Of a DNA stretch of 56,229 bases, positions 6,872-13,783 are shown in pieces. Position 1 is the first letter of the stretch. Each line of letters begins with the position of its first letter. The stretch covers positions 1-56,229 of the forward strand of contig JAEZFL010000159.1 in NCBI GenBank assembly GCA_023417515.1. The letters run 5' to 3'. The position numbers were made by a program, and so were the translations under genes. A model generated the notes under the pieces. That model did not search any database, had not been told where the DNA came from, and saw only the letters and a list, made by a program, of their open reading frames with translations. Source of the DNA: Pseudomonadota bacterium (GTDB lineage Bacteria > Pseudomonadota > Alphaproteobacteria > Sphingomonadales > Sphingomonadaceae).

Positions 6872-9693
6872 CGGGCAGGAAGCACGATGAGCGACCAATC
6901 GCCCTGCTCGGTCACATGGTCGGCGACGGCGCGGCGCACGTCCTCGGGCGTGAGGCCGCGATAATCGGCGAGATAGGAGCGGACCGCTGCGAGCTCGTCC
7001 GGATCGTGGGCAATGCTCTCGATCGCGCCGAGCCAATAGCCGTTGCTCGAAAGATTGCGCTCGATGCCGCTGATCACCGGATTCTGGGCGCGGGCGAATT
7101 CGTCGGCCGCGACCGGGCGGGCGGCGAGATCGGCGATGATCTCGCGGGCGGCGCGGAAGAATGCGGGGACCCGGTCCGGCCGCACCTCCGCCGCCGCGTA
7201 GAAGACCCCCCAGTTCGGGAAGGTGTCGGAGCTCGCATGCGTGGCGCTCGGCGAATAGGTCGCGCCCTCGTCCTCGCGCAGCCGGTCGAACAGCCGCACC
7301 CGGAACATGTTCGCGGCAAGCGCGAGCGCCCGGCGGGTGCGCAGATTGTCGGGGCCGCCGACGGTCGACCAGCCGATCAGCGCAAAGGCCTGGCTCGGAT
7401 CGCCATTGTGCGTGAATCGGCGCGGCTCCGGGTCGGGCCGCGGCGGGACCACGAGCGACGGATCGACCGGGGGCGCCGGGGTCGCGCGAGTCGGCAGGGC
7501 GGCGACGCTTCGCCGCACCGCATCGACCGCGACATCGAGGGTGACGTCGCCGACGATCACCGCGTGGACCGGTCCTTCCGCGAGCCGCGGCGCGAAGAAG
7601 GCCTGCATGTCCGCCAGAGTCGCGGCGGCGAGCGTGTCGCGCTCGACCGCTCCCCAACGGGCGTCGCCGGAATGAATCAGGCTGGGAATCTCGCGGCCCG
7701 CCCGCGCCGATGCGGTGGCGAACTGGAGGTCGTAGCTCTGCACCGCATTGGTCTGGAAGCGGCGGAACAGGTCGGCGTCCCAGCGCGGATGGGTGAGCTT
7801 GGTGACGAGCAGGCGCAGCTGGTCGGGCAGGTCCTCGGCGCTGGTCGTGCCGGCGAGGACATAAGCATCCTCGTCGACCGCGAAGGACAGGCCGATGCGC
7901 CGGCCGGTGGTCAGCCGCTCGAGGCCGTCGAGGTCGAGGTCGGCGAGGCCGGACGGGGCGACGAGGCCGGCTGCCCAGGTCATCACCGGCCGCGACGGAT
8001 CGATGCCTGCGCGGCCGCTGCCGAAGCGCAGCCGGACATGGACGCGGCCTTCCTCGAAGCGGGTCGGCTTGAATGTCAGCGTCGAGCCGTTGGCGAAGCG
8101 GACGATGGTGACGTCGAGATCGTCGATCCGCTCGCGCGACACTTCGCGGCCCGGGGCCGGCAGGGCGGGCAGCGAATCGAAGCCGACCCGGCGCTCGTCC
8201 CCGCGGGCGGCAGGCTGGACTCGCTCGGCCTCGGCGAGGGCGGTCGCCAGCGCCTGGTCGCCGCCCTCGATGGGCTCGGGCGAAAGCAGCAGAAGGCGCG
8301 GCGCGGCGCCTTCGAACAGGGATCGGGTCGCGGCGGCGACCCGATCCGGACTCATCTGCGGCGCGAATTCCTCGAACAGCGCCTGCGCCGTCCGGGCCGA
8401 GGCGATGACGTCACGGTTGTCGACGGCGCCGACCATCCGCGTCGCCCATTGCTGCGAGGTGACGGTCGGCTCGCCCTGCACCGCCGCCTGCGCCGCGGTG
8501 CGGATGTTGGTGAGCTCGCGCTCGATCTCGGTCGCGCTCGGCGGCGCGCGCAGGGCGTCGGCGACGATCGCGAACGCCTGGCTCATCGCCTCGCGCCACT
8601 GGCCGTTGCGCGCGGTGATGGCGAGCTGGGTGATCTCGGCGGTGCCGCGAGTGCGATTCACCCCGATTCCGGCGCTGATGAAGGCGGATTCCCCGCGGGC
8701 GTGGCGTTCGAGCCGGCGGTTGAGGATGGTTGCGGCGAGAGATTGGGCCAATTGGTCGCGCTCGCGCTCCCGGGTCGGCCGCCGATATTCGTAGGGGCGC
8801 GACCAGGCGATCGTCGCATTGCTCGGCGCCCCGGCATAGACGAGCGAGAAGGTGCGCGACGGCGGTTCGGCGAGACGGCCGAAATCGGGCTCGGCAGGAC
8901 CTTCGCCCTGGCCGCGCCAGCCGACGAAGCGCTGCTCGATCAGCGCCACCATCATATCGGGATCGGCGTCGCCGACCATGACCAGGGTGGCGCGCTCCGG
9001 CCGGTACCAGCGCCGGTAGAAGGCGCGCAGGCCCGCCGCCGTCGCGCCGCGCAGCGTCTCCTCGGTGCCGATCGTCTCGCGGGTGGCGAAGGTGAGGCCG
9101 TGGTGGAACAGGCCGCGCGCCGCCTCTCCGAGCCGCACCGACAGCTCCGGCCGCCTCTCCTTCTCGGCGATGACGATCTGGCGCTCGGCGTCGACCGCGG
9201 CGGGATCGAACAGGGCCGAGGACATCATGTCGACGATGACGTGGAGGCTTCGGTCGAGCCCGGAGCGGTCGGCGTTGGGCAGGTCGAGCTGGTAGAAGGT
9301 CTGGGTGATGCCGGTGAAGGCGTTGGTGTCGCTGCCGAAGCTCGCGCCCAGCTGCTGCCAGATCTGGCGCGCCTCGCGGTCGGCGAAATTGGCGGTGCCG
9401 CGAAAGGCGAGATGCTCGACGAGATGCGCCCAGCCGAGCTCGTCGGGCTGCTCGTGGAGCGAGCCCGCGTCGATGCGCAACCGGATCGACACCTGCCGTT
9501 CGGGCCGCGCGTTGCGGCGGACGGCGTAACGCAGGCCGTTCGGCAGGATGCCGAAGCGCCAGGCCGGGTCCGGCGGAATGTCGCTGTCCTGGTAGAGCCA
9601 GCCGGGCGCCGCAGGCGCGGGCGCCTGTTGGGCTGCGACACCGGTGGGGGAGAGAATCAGGAGGAGCGCGAGGGCGGCGGTACGCAGCGACAT
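6865..9693 (-). CDS. M16 family zinc metallopeptidase (exported)
   Basis: About 942 residues from the ATG at 9693. Residues 1-21 are a signal peptide (AALALLLILSPTGVAAQQ), so the enzyme acts in the periplasm. The inverted zinc motif HLVEH is at H90-H94, in WAHLVEHLAFRGTANF, with a downstream acidic stretch (DAERQIVIAEKERRPE) supplying the third ligand. Later segments (VMVGDADPDMM, HAVIVGDVTLD, FALIGWSTVGG) match the remaining M16 lobes. The length fits the two-lobed, four-domain pitrilysin/PqqL type. A longer upstream extension of the frame runs into repeat A1 and is not expected to be translated. A second M16 gene lies at 19566. Confidence 0.92.
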   Translation of the reverse strand: MSLRTAALALLLILSPTGVAAQQAPAPAAPGWLYQDSDIPPDPAWRFGILPNGLRYAVRRNARPERQVSIRLRIDAGSLHEQPDELGWAHLVEHLAFRGTANFADREARQIWQQLGASFGSDTNAFTGITQTFYQLDLPNADRSGLDRSLHVIVDMMSSALFDPAAVDAERQIVIAEKERRPELSVRLGEAARGLFHHGLTFATRETIGTEETLRGATAAGLRAFYRRWYRPERATLVMVGDADPDMMVALIEQRFVGWRGQGEGPAEPDFGRLAEPPSRTFSLVYAGAPSNATIAWSRPYEYRRPTRERERDQLAQSLAATILNRRLERHARGESAFISAGIGVNRTRGTAEITQLAITARNGQWREAMSQAFAIVADALRAPPSATEIERELTNIRTAAQAAVQGEPTVTSQQWATRMVGAVDNRDVIASARTAQALFEEFAPQMSPDRVAAATRSLFEGAAPRLLLLSPEPIEGGDQALATALAEAERVQPAARGDERRVGFDSLPALPAPGREVSRERIDDLDVTIVRFANGSTLTFKPTRFEEGRVHVRLRFGSGRAGIDPSRPVMTWAAGLVAPSGLADLDLDGLERLTTGRRIGLSFAVDEDAYVLAGTTSAEDLPDQLRLLVTKLTHPRWDADLFRRFQTNAVQSYDLQFATASARAGREIPSLIHSGDARWGAVERDTLAAATLADMQAFFAPRLAEGPVHAVIVGDVTLDVAVDAVRRSVAALPTRATPAPPVDPSLVVPPRPDPEPRRFTHNGDPSQAFALIGWSTVGGPDNLRTRRALALAANMFRVRLFDRLREDEGATYSPSATHASSDTFPNWGVFYAAAEVRPDRVPAFFRAAREIIADLAARPVAADEFARAQNPVISGIERNLSSNGYWLGAIESIAHDPDELAAVRSYLADYRGLTPEDVRRAVADHVTEQGDWSLIVLPARQ

Positions 9694-9736
9694 GGGGGCT
9701 TTGTGTTGCAGGGGCGGCGGAATGTCGAGCGGTTCA

Positions 9737-9894
9737 GTTCCTCCCCGAGCTTGCTCGGGGAGGGGGACCGCTCGCGAAGCGAGGGGTGGAGGGGTAGCTT
9801 CTCTCCGCCCGCTCCACCTCAAGAGATTACCCCTCCACCATCTGCTGCGCAGATGGTCCCCCTCCCCATCCCGCTTTCGCGGGACAGGAGGAAC
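9737..9894. repeat. Family A palindromic repeat, copy A1 (intergenic)
   Basis: Runs from GTTCCTCCCC to AGGAGGAAC. Inside are the nested hairpins that define the family: CCCCGAGCTTGCTCGGGG, GCTCGCGAAGCGAG, GGTGGAGGGG facing CCCCTCCACCA, then ATCTGCTGCGCAGAT, GGTCCCCCTCCCC and CCCGCTTTCGCGGG. It occupies most of the 251-bp gap between the divergent M16 and imuA genes, just upstream of the imuA LexA site. Confidence 0.85.
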
Positions 9895-9927
9895 TTGGGT
9901 GCGCTTGACTCTTCCTATCAGCGGCAG

Positions 9928-9942
9928 GAACATAAAGCGAAC
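9928..9942 (+). promoter_or_regulatory. LexA box of imuA
   Basis: GAAC-N7-GAAC (spacer ATAAAGC) is an exact match to the alphaproteobacterial LexA site, a GTTC-N7-GTTC direct repeat read on the other strand. It ends two bases before the first possible imuA ATG, so LexA would block the start of transcription. This supports SOS control of imuA-imuB. Confidence 0.85.
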
Positions 9943-9944
9943 AA

Positions 9945-10730
9945 ATGAGTCGAGTCGTTATGTCCGCCCTGTCTGCCACAGCCGAACGCCTGGAGAGCCT
10001 GCGCGCCGAAGTGCGCCGGATCGAGGGAATCGGTGCGGGCTCCGCGGGACCCGTCCTGCCGCTCGGCGTGGCGGAAGTCGATGCCCGTCTTGCCGGCGGT
10101 GGCTTGGCGGTGCGGGCGCTTCACGAGGTGGCGGCGCGCAGCCCTGACTTTGCCGATGACGCGTCGGCGACCCTGTTCCTCGCCGGTGTCGCAGGCCGCA
10201 AGTCGCGGGCGGACGATGGCGGGCAGGTGCTGTGGGCGCTCGTCCGCCGCGACCTGTTCGCTCCCGGCCTCGCCGGCGCCGGCCTCGGCCCCGAGCGGCT
10301 GCTCTACGCCGAATGCCGCAACGACGAGGAGGTGCTGGCGGTGATGGAGGAAGGTCTTCGTCACGGCAGCCTCAGCGCGGTGATCGGCGAGGTCGGCCGC
10401 TGCGCCATGGCATCGGGTCGCCGCCTGCAGCTCGCCGCCGAGGAAGGCGGAACGCTCGCGCTCATGCTTCGGCGCTGGAAGAAAGCGGACCGCGACCCGC
10501 TCGCCGAGCCGTCGCCGGCGGTGACTCGCTGGCGGATCGGCTGCGCGCCGTCGGTGCCGCTGCCCGTCGAGGGGATCGGGCGTGCCTGCCTCGTCGCCGA
10601 ACTCACCCGCCAGCGCGGCGGCGACCCTCATATATGGATCCTGGAGGCCCCCGATGCCGAGGCTCGCCTCGCTCTATTTTCCAACCCTCGCCACCGACCG
10701 CATCAGGCGCAGGAACGGCACGCGGCGTGA
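9945..10730 (+). CDS. imuA: ImuA, SulA/RecA-like mutasome protein
   Basis: Accessory protein of the ImuA-ImuB-DnaE2 translesion mutagenesis complex. 261 residues, with the RecA-like core layout: LPLGVAEVDARLAGGGLAVRALHEVAA, then VLWALVRRDLFAPGLAGAGL, RLLYAECRNDEEVLAVMEEGLRHG and VIGEVGRCAMASGRRLQLAAEEGG, all typical of alphaproteobacterial ImuA. A second ATG at 9960 (MSALSATAER) is also possible; neither has a strong ribosome site and the LexA box abuts the first. The last 77 bases overlap imuB, so the two are translationally coupled. Confidence 0.88.
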   Translation: MSRVVMSALSATAERLESLRAEVRRIEGIGAGSAGPVLPLGVAEVDARLAGGGLAVRALHEVAARSPDFADDASATLFLAGVAGRKSRADDGGQVLWALVRRDLFAPGLAGAGLGPERLLYAECRNDEEVLAVMEEGLRHGSLSAVIGEVGRCAMASGRRLQLAAEEGGTLALMLRRWKKADRDPLAEPSPAVTRWRIGCAPSVPLPVEGIGRACLVAELTRQRGGDPHIWILEAPDAEARLALFSNPRHRPHQAQERHAA

Positions 10731-12654
10731 GCAATCCTCACTGTCGCCAAAGGCGATGGGAAGGGGGACCATGCGAAGCATGGTGGAGGGGCATGGTGCA
10801 GGCCACGGACAGCCCCTCCACCAGCCTGCGGCTGGTCCTTCTCCCCACGAGGCTTCGCCTCGCAGGGAGGAATTGAATCTCTACCGCCTGAATGGCGGCA
10901 ACCTTTCTCCGCCAGCGCTCGGCCGCGCGCTGGCCGAGAAGCCCGGCGCCCGAATCGCCGACTGCTCCTGCCCAAATACCGGCGGCTGGCGGCCGGGCGC
11001 GCGCTGGGCGAAGCATGAGGTCGGGCGGAAAAGCGAGCCGGCGGCGGTGGCGTTTCGCGCCTCTCAATCCTTCCTGGGCGCGGAGCGCGTGGGGAAGGGG
11101 ACCGTCCGTCGCAGCGTAGCGGAGACGGATGGTGGAGGGGCTGAAGGTCCGCGCCAAGCCCCTCCACCATCCGCTTCGCGGATGGTCCCTCTCCCCATCG
11201 CCTTCGGCGACAGGGAGGATGACTTGATCGTCACCGCCCAGCGCACGGGCAACCGAATGCTGGTTGCGGCCGCGTGCGAGCGGGCGCAGGCGCAGGGCCT
11301 GGTTCCCGGCATGGCGCTGGCCCAGGCGCGGGCGCTGTTCCCGAACATCGACATCCGCGACGCCGATCCGGAAGGCGACTCGGCTTTGCTCACCCGGCTC
11401 GCCCTGTTCGCCGCGCGCCGCTGGACTCCGCGCGCAGCGGTGGCGGGGGCCGACGGGTTGTGGCTCGACCTCAGCGGGGTCGCCCACCTGTTCGGCGGCG
11501 AGGAGCGCATGTGCCGGCGGATCGTCGGCTTCTGCGCGCGCATGGGCCTCGCCGCGCGGATCGCCGTCGCCGACACGTTCGGCGCCGCCCACGCCCTCGC
11601 CCGCCACCGCCGCGAGCCGGTCACCCTCTGCCCGCCCGGCAGACAGGCCGGCGCGCTGGCGCCGCTGCCGCTCGCTTTGCTTCGGCTGGGCGATGCCCCG
11701 CTCGCCACCGCCGCCCGGCTCGGAATCGATCGGATCGAAGCGCTCGTCGCCATGCCGCGCGCGCCCCTCCAGCGGCGCTTCGGAAGCGCCCTGCTCACCC
11801 GGCTCGACCAGGCACTGGGCCGCGTCGCCGAGCCGTTCGACCCGGTCGTGCCCGAAGACCCGCCATCGGTGCTGCTGCGCTTCCAGGAGCCGATCGGCAG
11901 CGCCGAAGCGATCGCGGAGGCGCTGGCCGCGGCGATGCGGGCGCTCGTCGCCGGCCTCGAGGAAAAAGGTCTCGCCGTCCGCGCGCTGCGCCTCACCTGC
12001 ACCCGAGTCGACAATCATAACGAGGAAGCCGCGATCGGCACCGCCCGGGCCACCCGCGACGGCGCACACCTGCTGCGCCTGCTCCTCCCCAAGATCGAGA
12101 CGATCGACCCCGGCTTCGGAATCGAGCGGATGAGCCTCACCGCCGAGCGGGTCGAGCCGCTGGGTGCCCAACCGATCGATGGCGAGCTGACCGGCGAGAA
12201 GCCGCAGCCCGACCTCGTGCCGCTGATCGACCGTCTTGCCGGTCGCCTCGGCCCGCGCCGCCTCTACCGGATGAGCGCGCTCGAAAGCGACGTGCCGGAA
12301 CGCAGCGTCAGCCGGATCGCGCCCCTCGCCCAGCCTGCCGAATGGCCGAGCTGGCCGCGGCCGCTGCGCCTGCTGTCGCCGCCCGAGCCGGTCCACGGCG
12401 TCCTCGCCGTGCTGCCCGACCAGCCGCCGCGCCGATTCACCTGGCGCGGCCGCTCCTACCGCGTCACCCGCGCCGACGGCCCCGAGCGAATCCATGGCGA
12501 ATGGTGGCGCCGCCGAGTCGAGGCGGAGGCCGTGCGCGACTATTTCCAGGTCGAGGACGAGGCCGGCCGCCGATTCTGGCTGTTCCGCAAGGGCGACGGC
12601 ATCGACCCTCGTACCGGCGATCTCAGCTGGTGGCTGCAGGGGATGATGGGATGA
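10654..12654 (+). CDS. imuB: ImuB, Y-family polymerase-like subunit, with two repeat-encoded inserts
   Basis: Catalytically inactive Y-family polymerase relative that bridges ImuA, the beta clamp and DnaE2. Start ATG 10654 (MPRLASLYFPTLATDRIRRR) has GGAGG 6 bases upstream and lies inside imuA. The Y-family body begins again at about residue 190 (IVTAQRTGNRMLVAAACERA, GMALAQARALFP, DGLWLDLSGVAHLFGGEE) and continues to the C-terminal domain (WWRRRVEAEAVRDYFQVEDE). At 666 residues it is well above the roughly 500 usual for ImuB. The excess is residues about 28-73 and 139-189, encoded by repeats A2 and A3; residues 74-138 (with GGWRPGARWA and a CSC pair) lie between and may be a native linker. 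The frame stays open throughout. Confidence 0.87.
   Translation: MPRLASLYFPTLATDRIRRRNGTRREQSSLSPKAMGRGTMRSMVEGHGAGHGQPLHQPAAGPSPHEASPRREELNLYRLNGGNLSPPALGRALAEKPGARIADCSCPNTGGWRPGARWAKHEVGRKSEPAAVAFRASQSFLGAERVGKGTVRRSVAETDGGGAEGPRQAPPPSASRMVPLPIAFGDREDDLIVTAQRTGNRMLVAAACERAQAQGLVPGMALAQARALFPNIDIRDADPEGDSALLTRLALFAARRWTPRAAVAGADGLWLDLSGVAHLFGGEERMCRRIVGFCARMGLAARIAVADTFGAAHALARHRREPVTLCPPGRQAGALAPLPLALLRLGDAPLATAARLGIDRIEALVAMPRAPLQRRFGSALLTRLDQALGRVAEPFDPVVPEDPPSVLLRFQEPIGSAEAIAEALAAAMRALVAGLEEKGLAVRALRLTCTRVDNHNEEAAIGTARATRDGAHLLRLLLPKIETIDPGFGIERMSLTAERVEPLGAQPIDGELTGEKPQPDLVPLIDRLAGRLGPRRLYRMSALESDVPERSVSRIAPLAQPAEWPSWPRPLRLLSPPEPVHGVLAVLPDQPPRRFTWRGRSYRVTRADGPERIHGEWWRRRVEAEAVRDYFQVEDEAGRRFWLFRKGDGIDPRTGDLSWWLQGMMG
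10735..10871. repeat. Family A repeat, copy A2, inside imuB
   Basis: 137-bp palindromic element from TCCTCACTGTCG to CGCAGGGAGGA. It has the same hairpin order as the intergenic copies: GTCGCCAAAGGCGAT, GGGGGACC, ATGCGAAGCAT, GGTGGAGGGGC facing GCCCCTCCACC, AGCCTGCGGCT, GAGGCTTCGCCTC. It lies within the imuB frame and encodes about residues 28-73, ending in PHEASPRREE. Confidence 0.9.
11068..11219. repeat. Family A repeat, copy A3, inside imuB
   Basis: 152-bp copy from TCCTTCCTGGGCG to GGCGACAGGGAGGA, with the central pair GGTGGAGGGGC / GCCCCTCCACC, the side hairpin ATCCGCTTCGCGGAT and GCCTTCGGC. The left end is more diverged than in A2 or A4. It encodes imuB residues about 139-189 with no stop in the imuB frame. 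Confidence 0.88.
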
Positions 12655-12659
12655 GCGCC

Positions 12660-13250
12660 TCAGCCCACCTGAGTCACGATGAGGCTGCCGGCCGGCTGCG
12701 GGCGCAATATGTCGCGGGCCGGGATGGCGGGGTCGATCCAGGCGCGCATCTGCTCGCCGGCGAGCACCGCCACTTCGCGATTGTGGTAGGGCCTCACGTC
12801 CGGCCCCGGATCGAGCGTCAGGATCGTGAAGGCCTCGCCCAGGCCCGGCGTGTCTCGCCACAGGCCGGCAAGGCAGAACCAGTCCTCGCCCCGCCTGGTG
12901 AACAGCCACTTGTCCTTGCGCTTCTTCGCGCCGTCCTTCGGCGTGGTGAACTCATAAAAGCCGTCGACCGGGATCAGGCAGCGCCCGGAGCGGAAGTCGC
13001 GTCCTTCGGAGCGCATGCAATAGACCGGCCGGTTGCCCTGCCCGGGCCAGCTCCAGCGGCGCTGGACGAGGTCGGCCGCGCCCTCCTCATCGGCTGCGGC
13101 GCGGACGATCGGCGCCGTGTCGGTGATCCGGATATCGTCGCGCGGCTCCAGGTTCGGGATTCCTTCGGGGAATCGGATGCGGATGTTGAGCGACGCGAAA
13201 TCCTCGCGAAGCCGCTCGATGTCGACCTTCAGCCGATAGTCGTTGCACAT
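12660..13250 (-). CDS. SOS response-associated peptidase (SRAP/YedK/HMCES family)
   Basis: Binds abasic sites in single-stranded DNA through its N-terminal cysteine and protects them from error-prone processing. 196 residues. Cys2 is present (MCNDYRLK), as are the catalytic Glu (E100 in CLIPVDGFYEF) and His (H156 in PYHNREVAVL). The Asn that in YedK precedes Arg-x-Glu seems replaced (VYCMRSEGR), as in some alphaproteobacterial members. It is convergent with imuB (5-bp gap) and divergent from its paralogue with only 17 bp between start codons. Confidence 0.92.
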   Translation of the reverse strand: MCNDYRLKVDIERLREDFASLNIRIRFPEGIPNLEPRDDIRITDTAPIVRAAADEEGAADLVQRRWSWPGQGNRPVYCMRSEGRDFRSGRCLIPVDGFYEFTTPKDGAKKRKDKWLFTRRGEDWFCLAGLWRDTPGLGEAFTILTLDPGPDVRPYHNREVAVLAGEQMRAWIDPAIPARDILRPQPAGSLIVTQVG

Positions 13251-13267
13251 GGACGGGAGCCTAGCCG

Positions 13268-13780
13268 GTGAACGCGCTCGCTCCTACTGCCTACAAAACG
13301 GGTCCCGCGATCCATACGGGCGACTATGGCGCCGTCATCCGGCGGGACCGGGCTGGCGGAATCGAGCTCACCAACCTTCGTTGGGGGCTGAGGCCGCCGA
13401 CTCGGCACGGCCGGCCGCTGCTGTACCTGCGAAGCGAGGAGCCGGACCTTGCCGGCGGACGCTGCCTGCTTCCCGCATCCGAATTCTTCGGCACGCATCG
13501 GGGCTGGCGCCATCGAGTCAGCCGGGTCGATGGCGACTTCTTCTATTTCGCCGGCATCTGGCGCCCGGCCAGCAATGGCTGGCCTCAGGGCTATGCGATC
13601 CTGACGATCCCCGCGGCGCCGGATCTGGCTCTCTACATGACTCGGCAGATGGCGATTCTGCCTCGGGCGCAGCGTTACGCCTGGCTCGATCCCGCCACCC
13701 CTGCGGCAGAGGCGCTGAGGCCGCTCCCGCTCGGGACCTTCAGGGTCGAAGCCGCCGGCGAACCGGACCTGTTCGGCTGA
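13268..13780 (+). CDS. SRAP-like paralogue lacking catalytic residues
   Basis: 170 residues with the SRAP fold signature: GGIELTNLRWGLRPP, GGRCLLPASEFFG, FFYFAGIWRP, YAILTIPAAPDLALYMTRQMAILP, YAWLDPATPA. The start is GTG at 13268 with GGGAG 9 bases upstream; the protein begins MNALAP, so the nucleophilic Cys2 is absent. The catalytic Glu position (FYE in the neighbour) is Gly here (FFG), and the His of HNR is Met (MTR). It is therefore a probable pseudoenzyme that may still bind DNA or a partner. Three bases separate its stop from dnaE2, so it belongs to the dnaE2 transcript. Confidence 0.85.
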   Translation: MNALAPTAYKTGPAIHTGDYGAVIRRDRAGGIELTNLRWGLRPPTRHGRPLLYLRSEEPDLAGGRCLLPASEFFGTHRGWRHRVSRVDGDFFYFAGIWRPASNGWPQGYAILTIPAAPDLALYMTRQMAILPRAQRYAWLDPATPAAEALRPLPLGTFRVEAAGEPDLFG

Positions 13781-13783
13781 GCC

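Noticed and set aside
9694..9944. Small RNA or extra gene in the longest gap
   Set aside because: The gap is filled by repeat A1 and the LexA site; no separate promoter-terminator pair or coding frame with a ribosome site is visible.
6868..9948. Very long open frame antisense to the M16 peptidase gene
   Set aside because: Its translation is Arg/Gly/Glu-rich without domains and mirrors the codon pattern of the M16 gene; such frames are common in GC-rich DNA. The same applies to long frames opposite the second M16 gene, clpB, dnaE2, the TonB-receptor gene and cobT.
10654..12654. imuB as a pseudogene broken by repeats
   Set aside because: No stop or frameshift occurs across either repeat, and conserved ImuB sequence continues to a normal end, so a functional longer protein is the simpler reading.
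13140..13170. LexA site for dnaE2
   Set aside because: GTTC-N7-CTTC matches only one half exactly and lies within the SRAP coding sequence.
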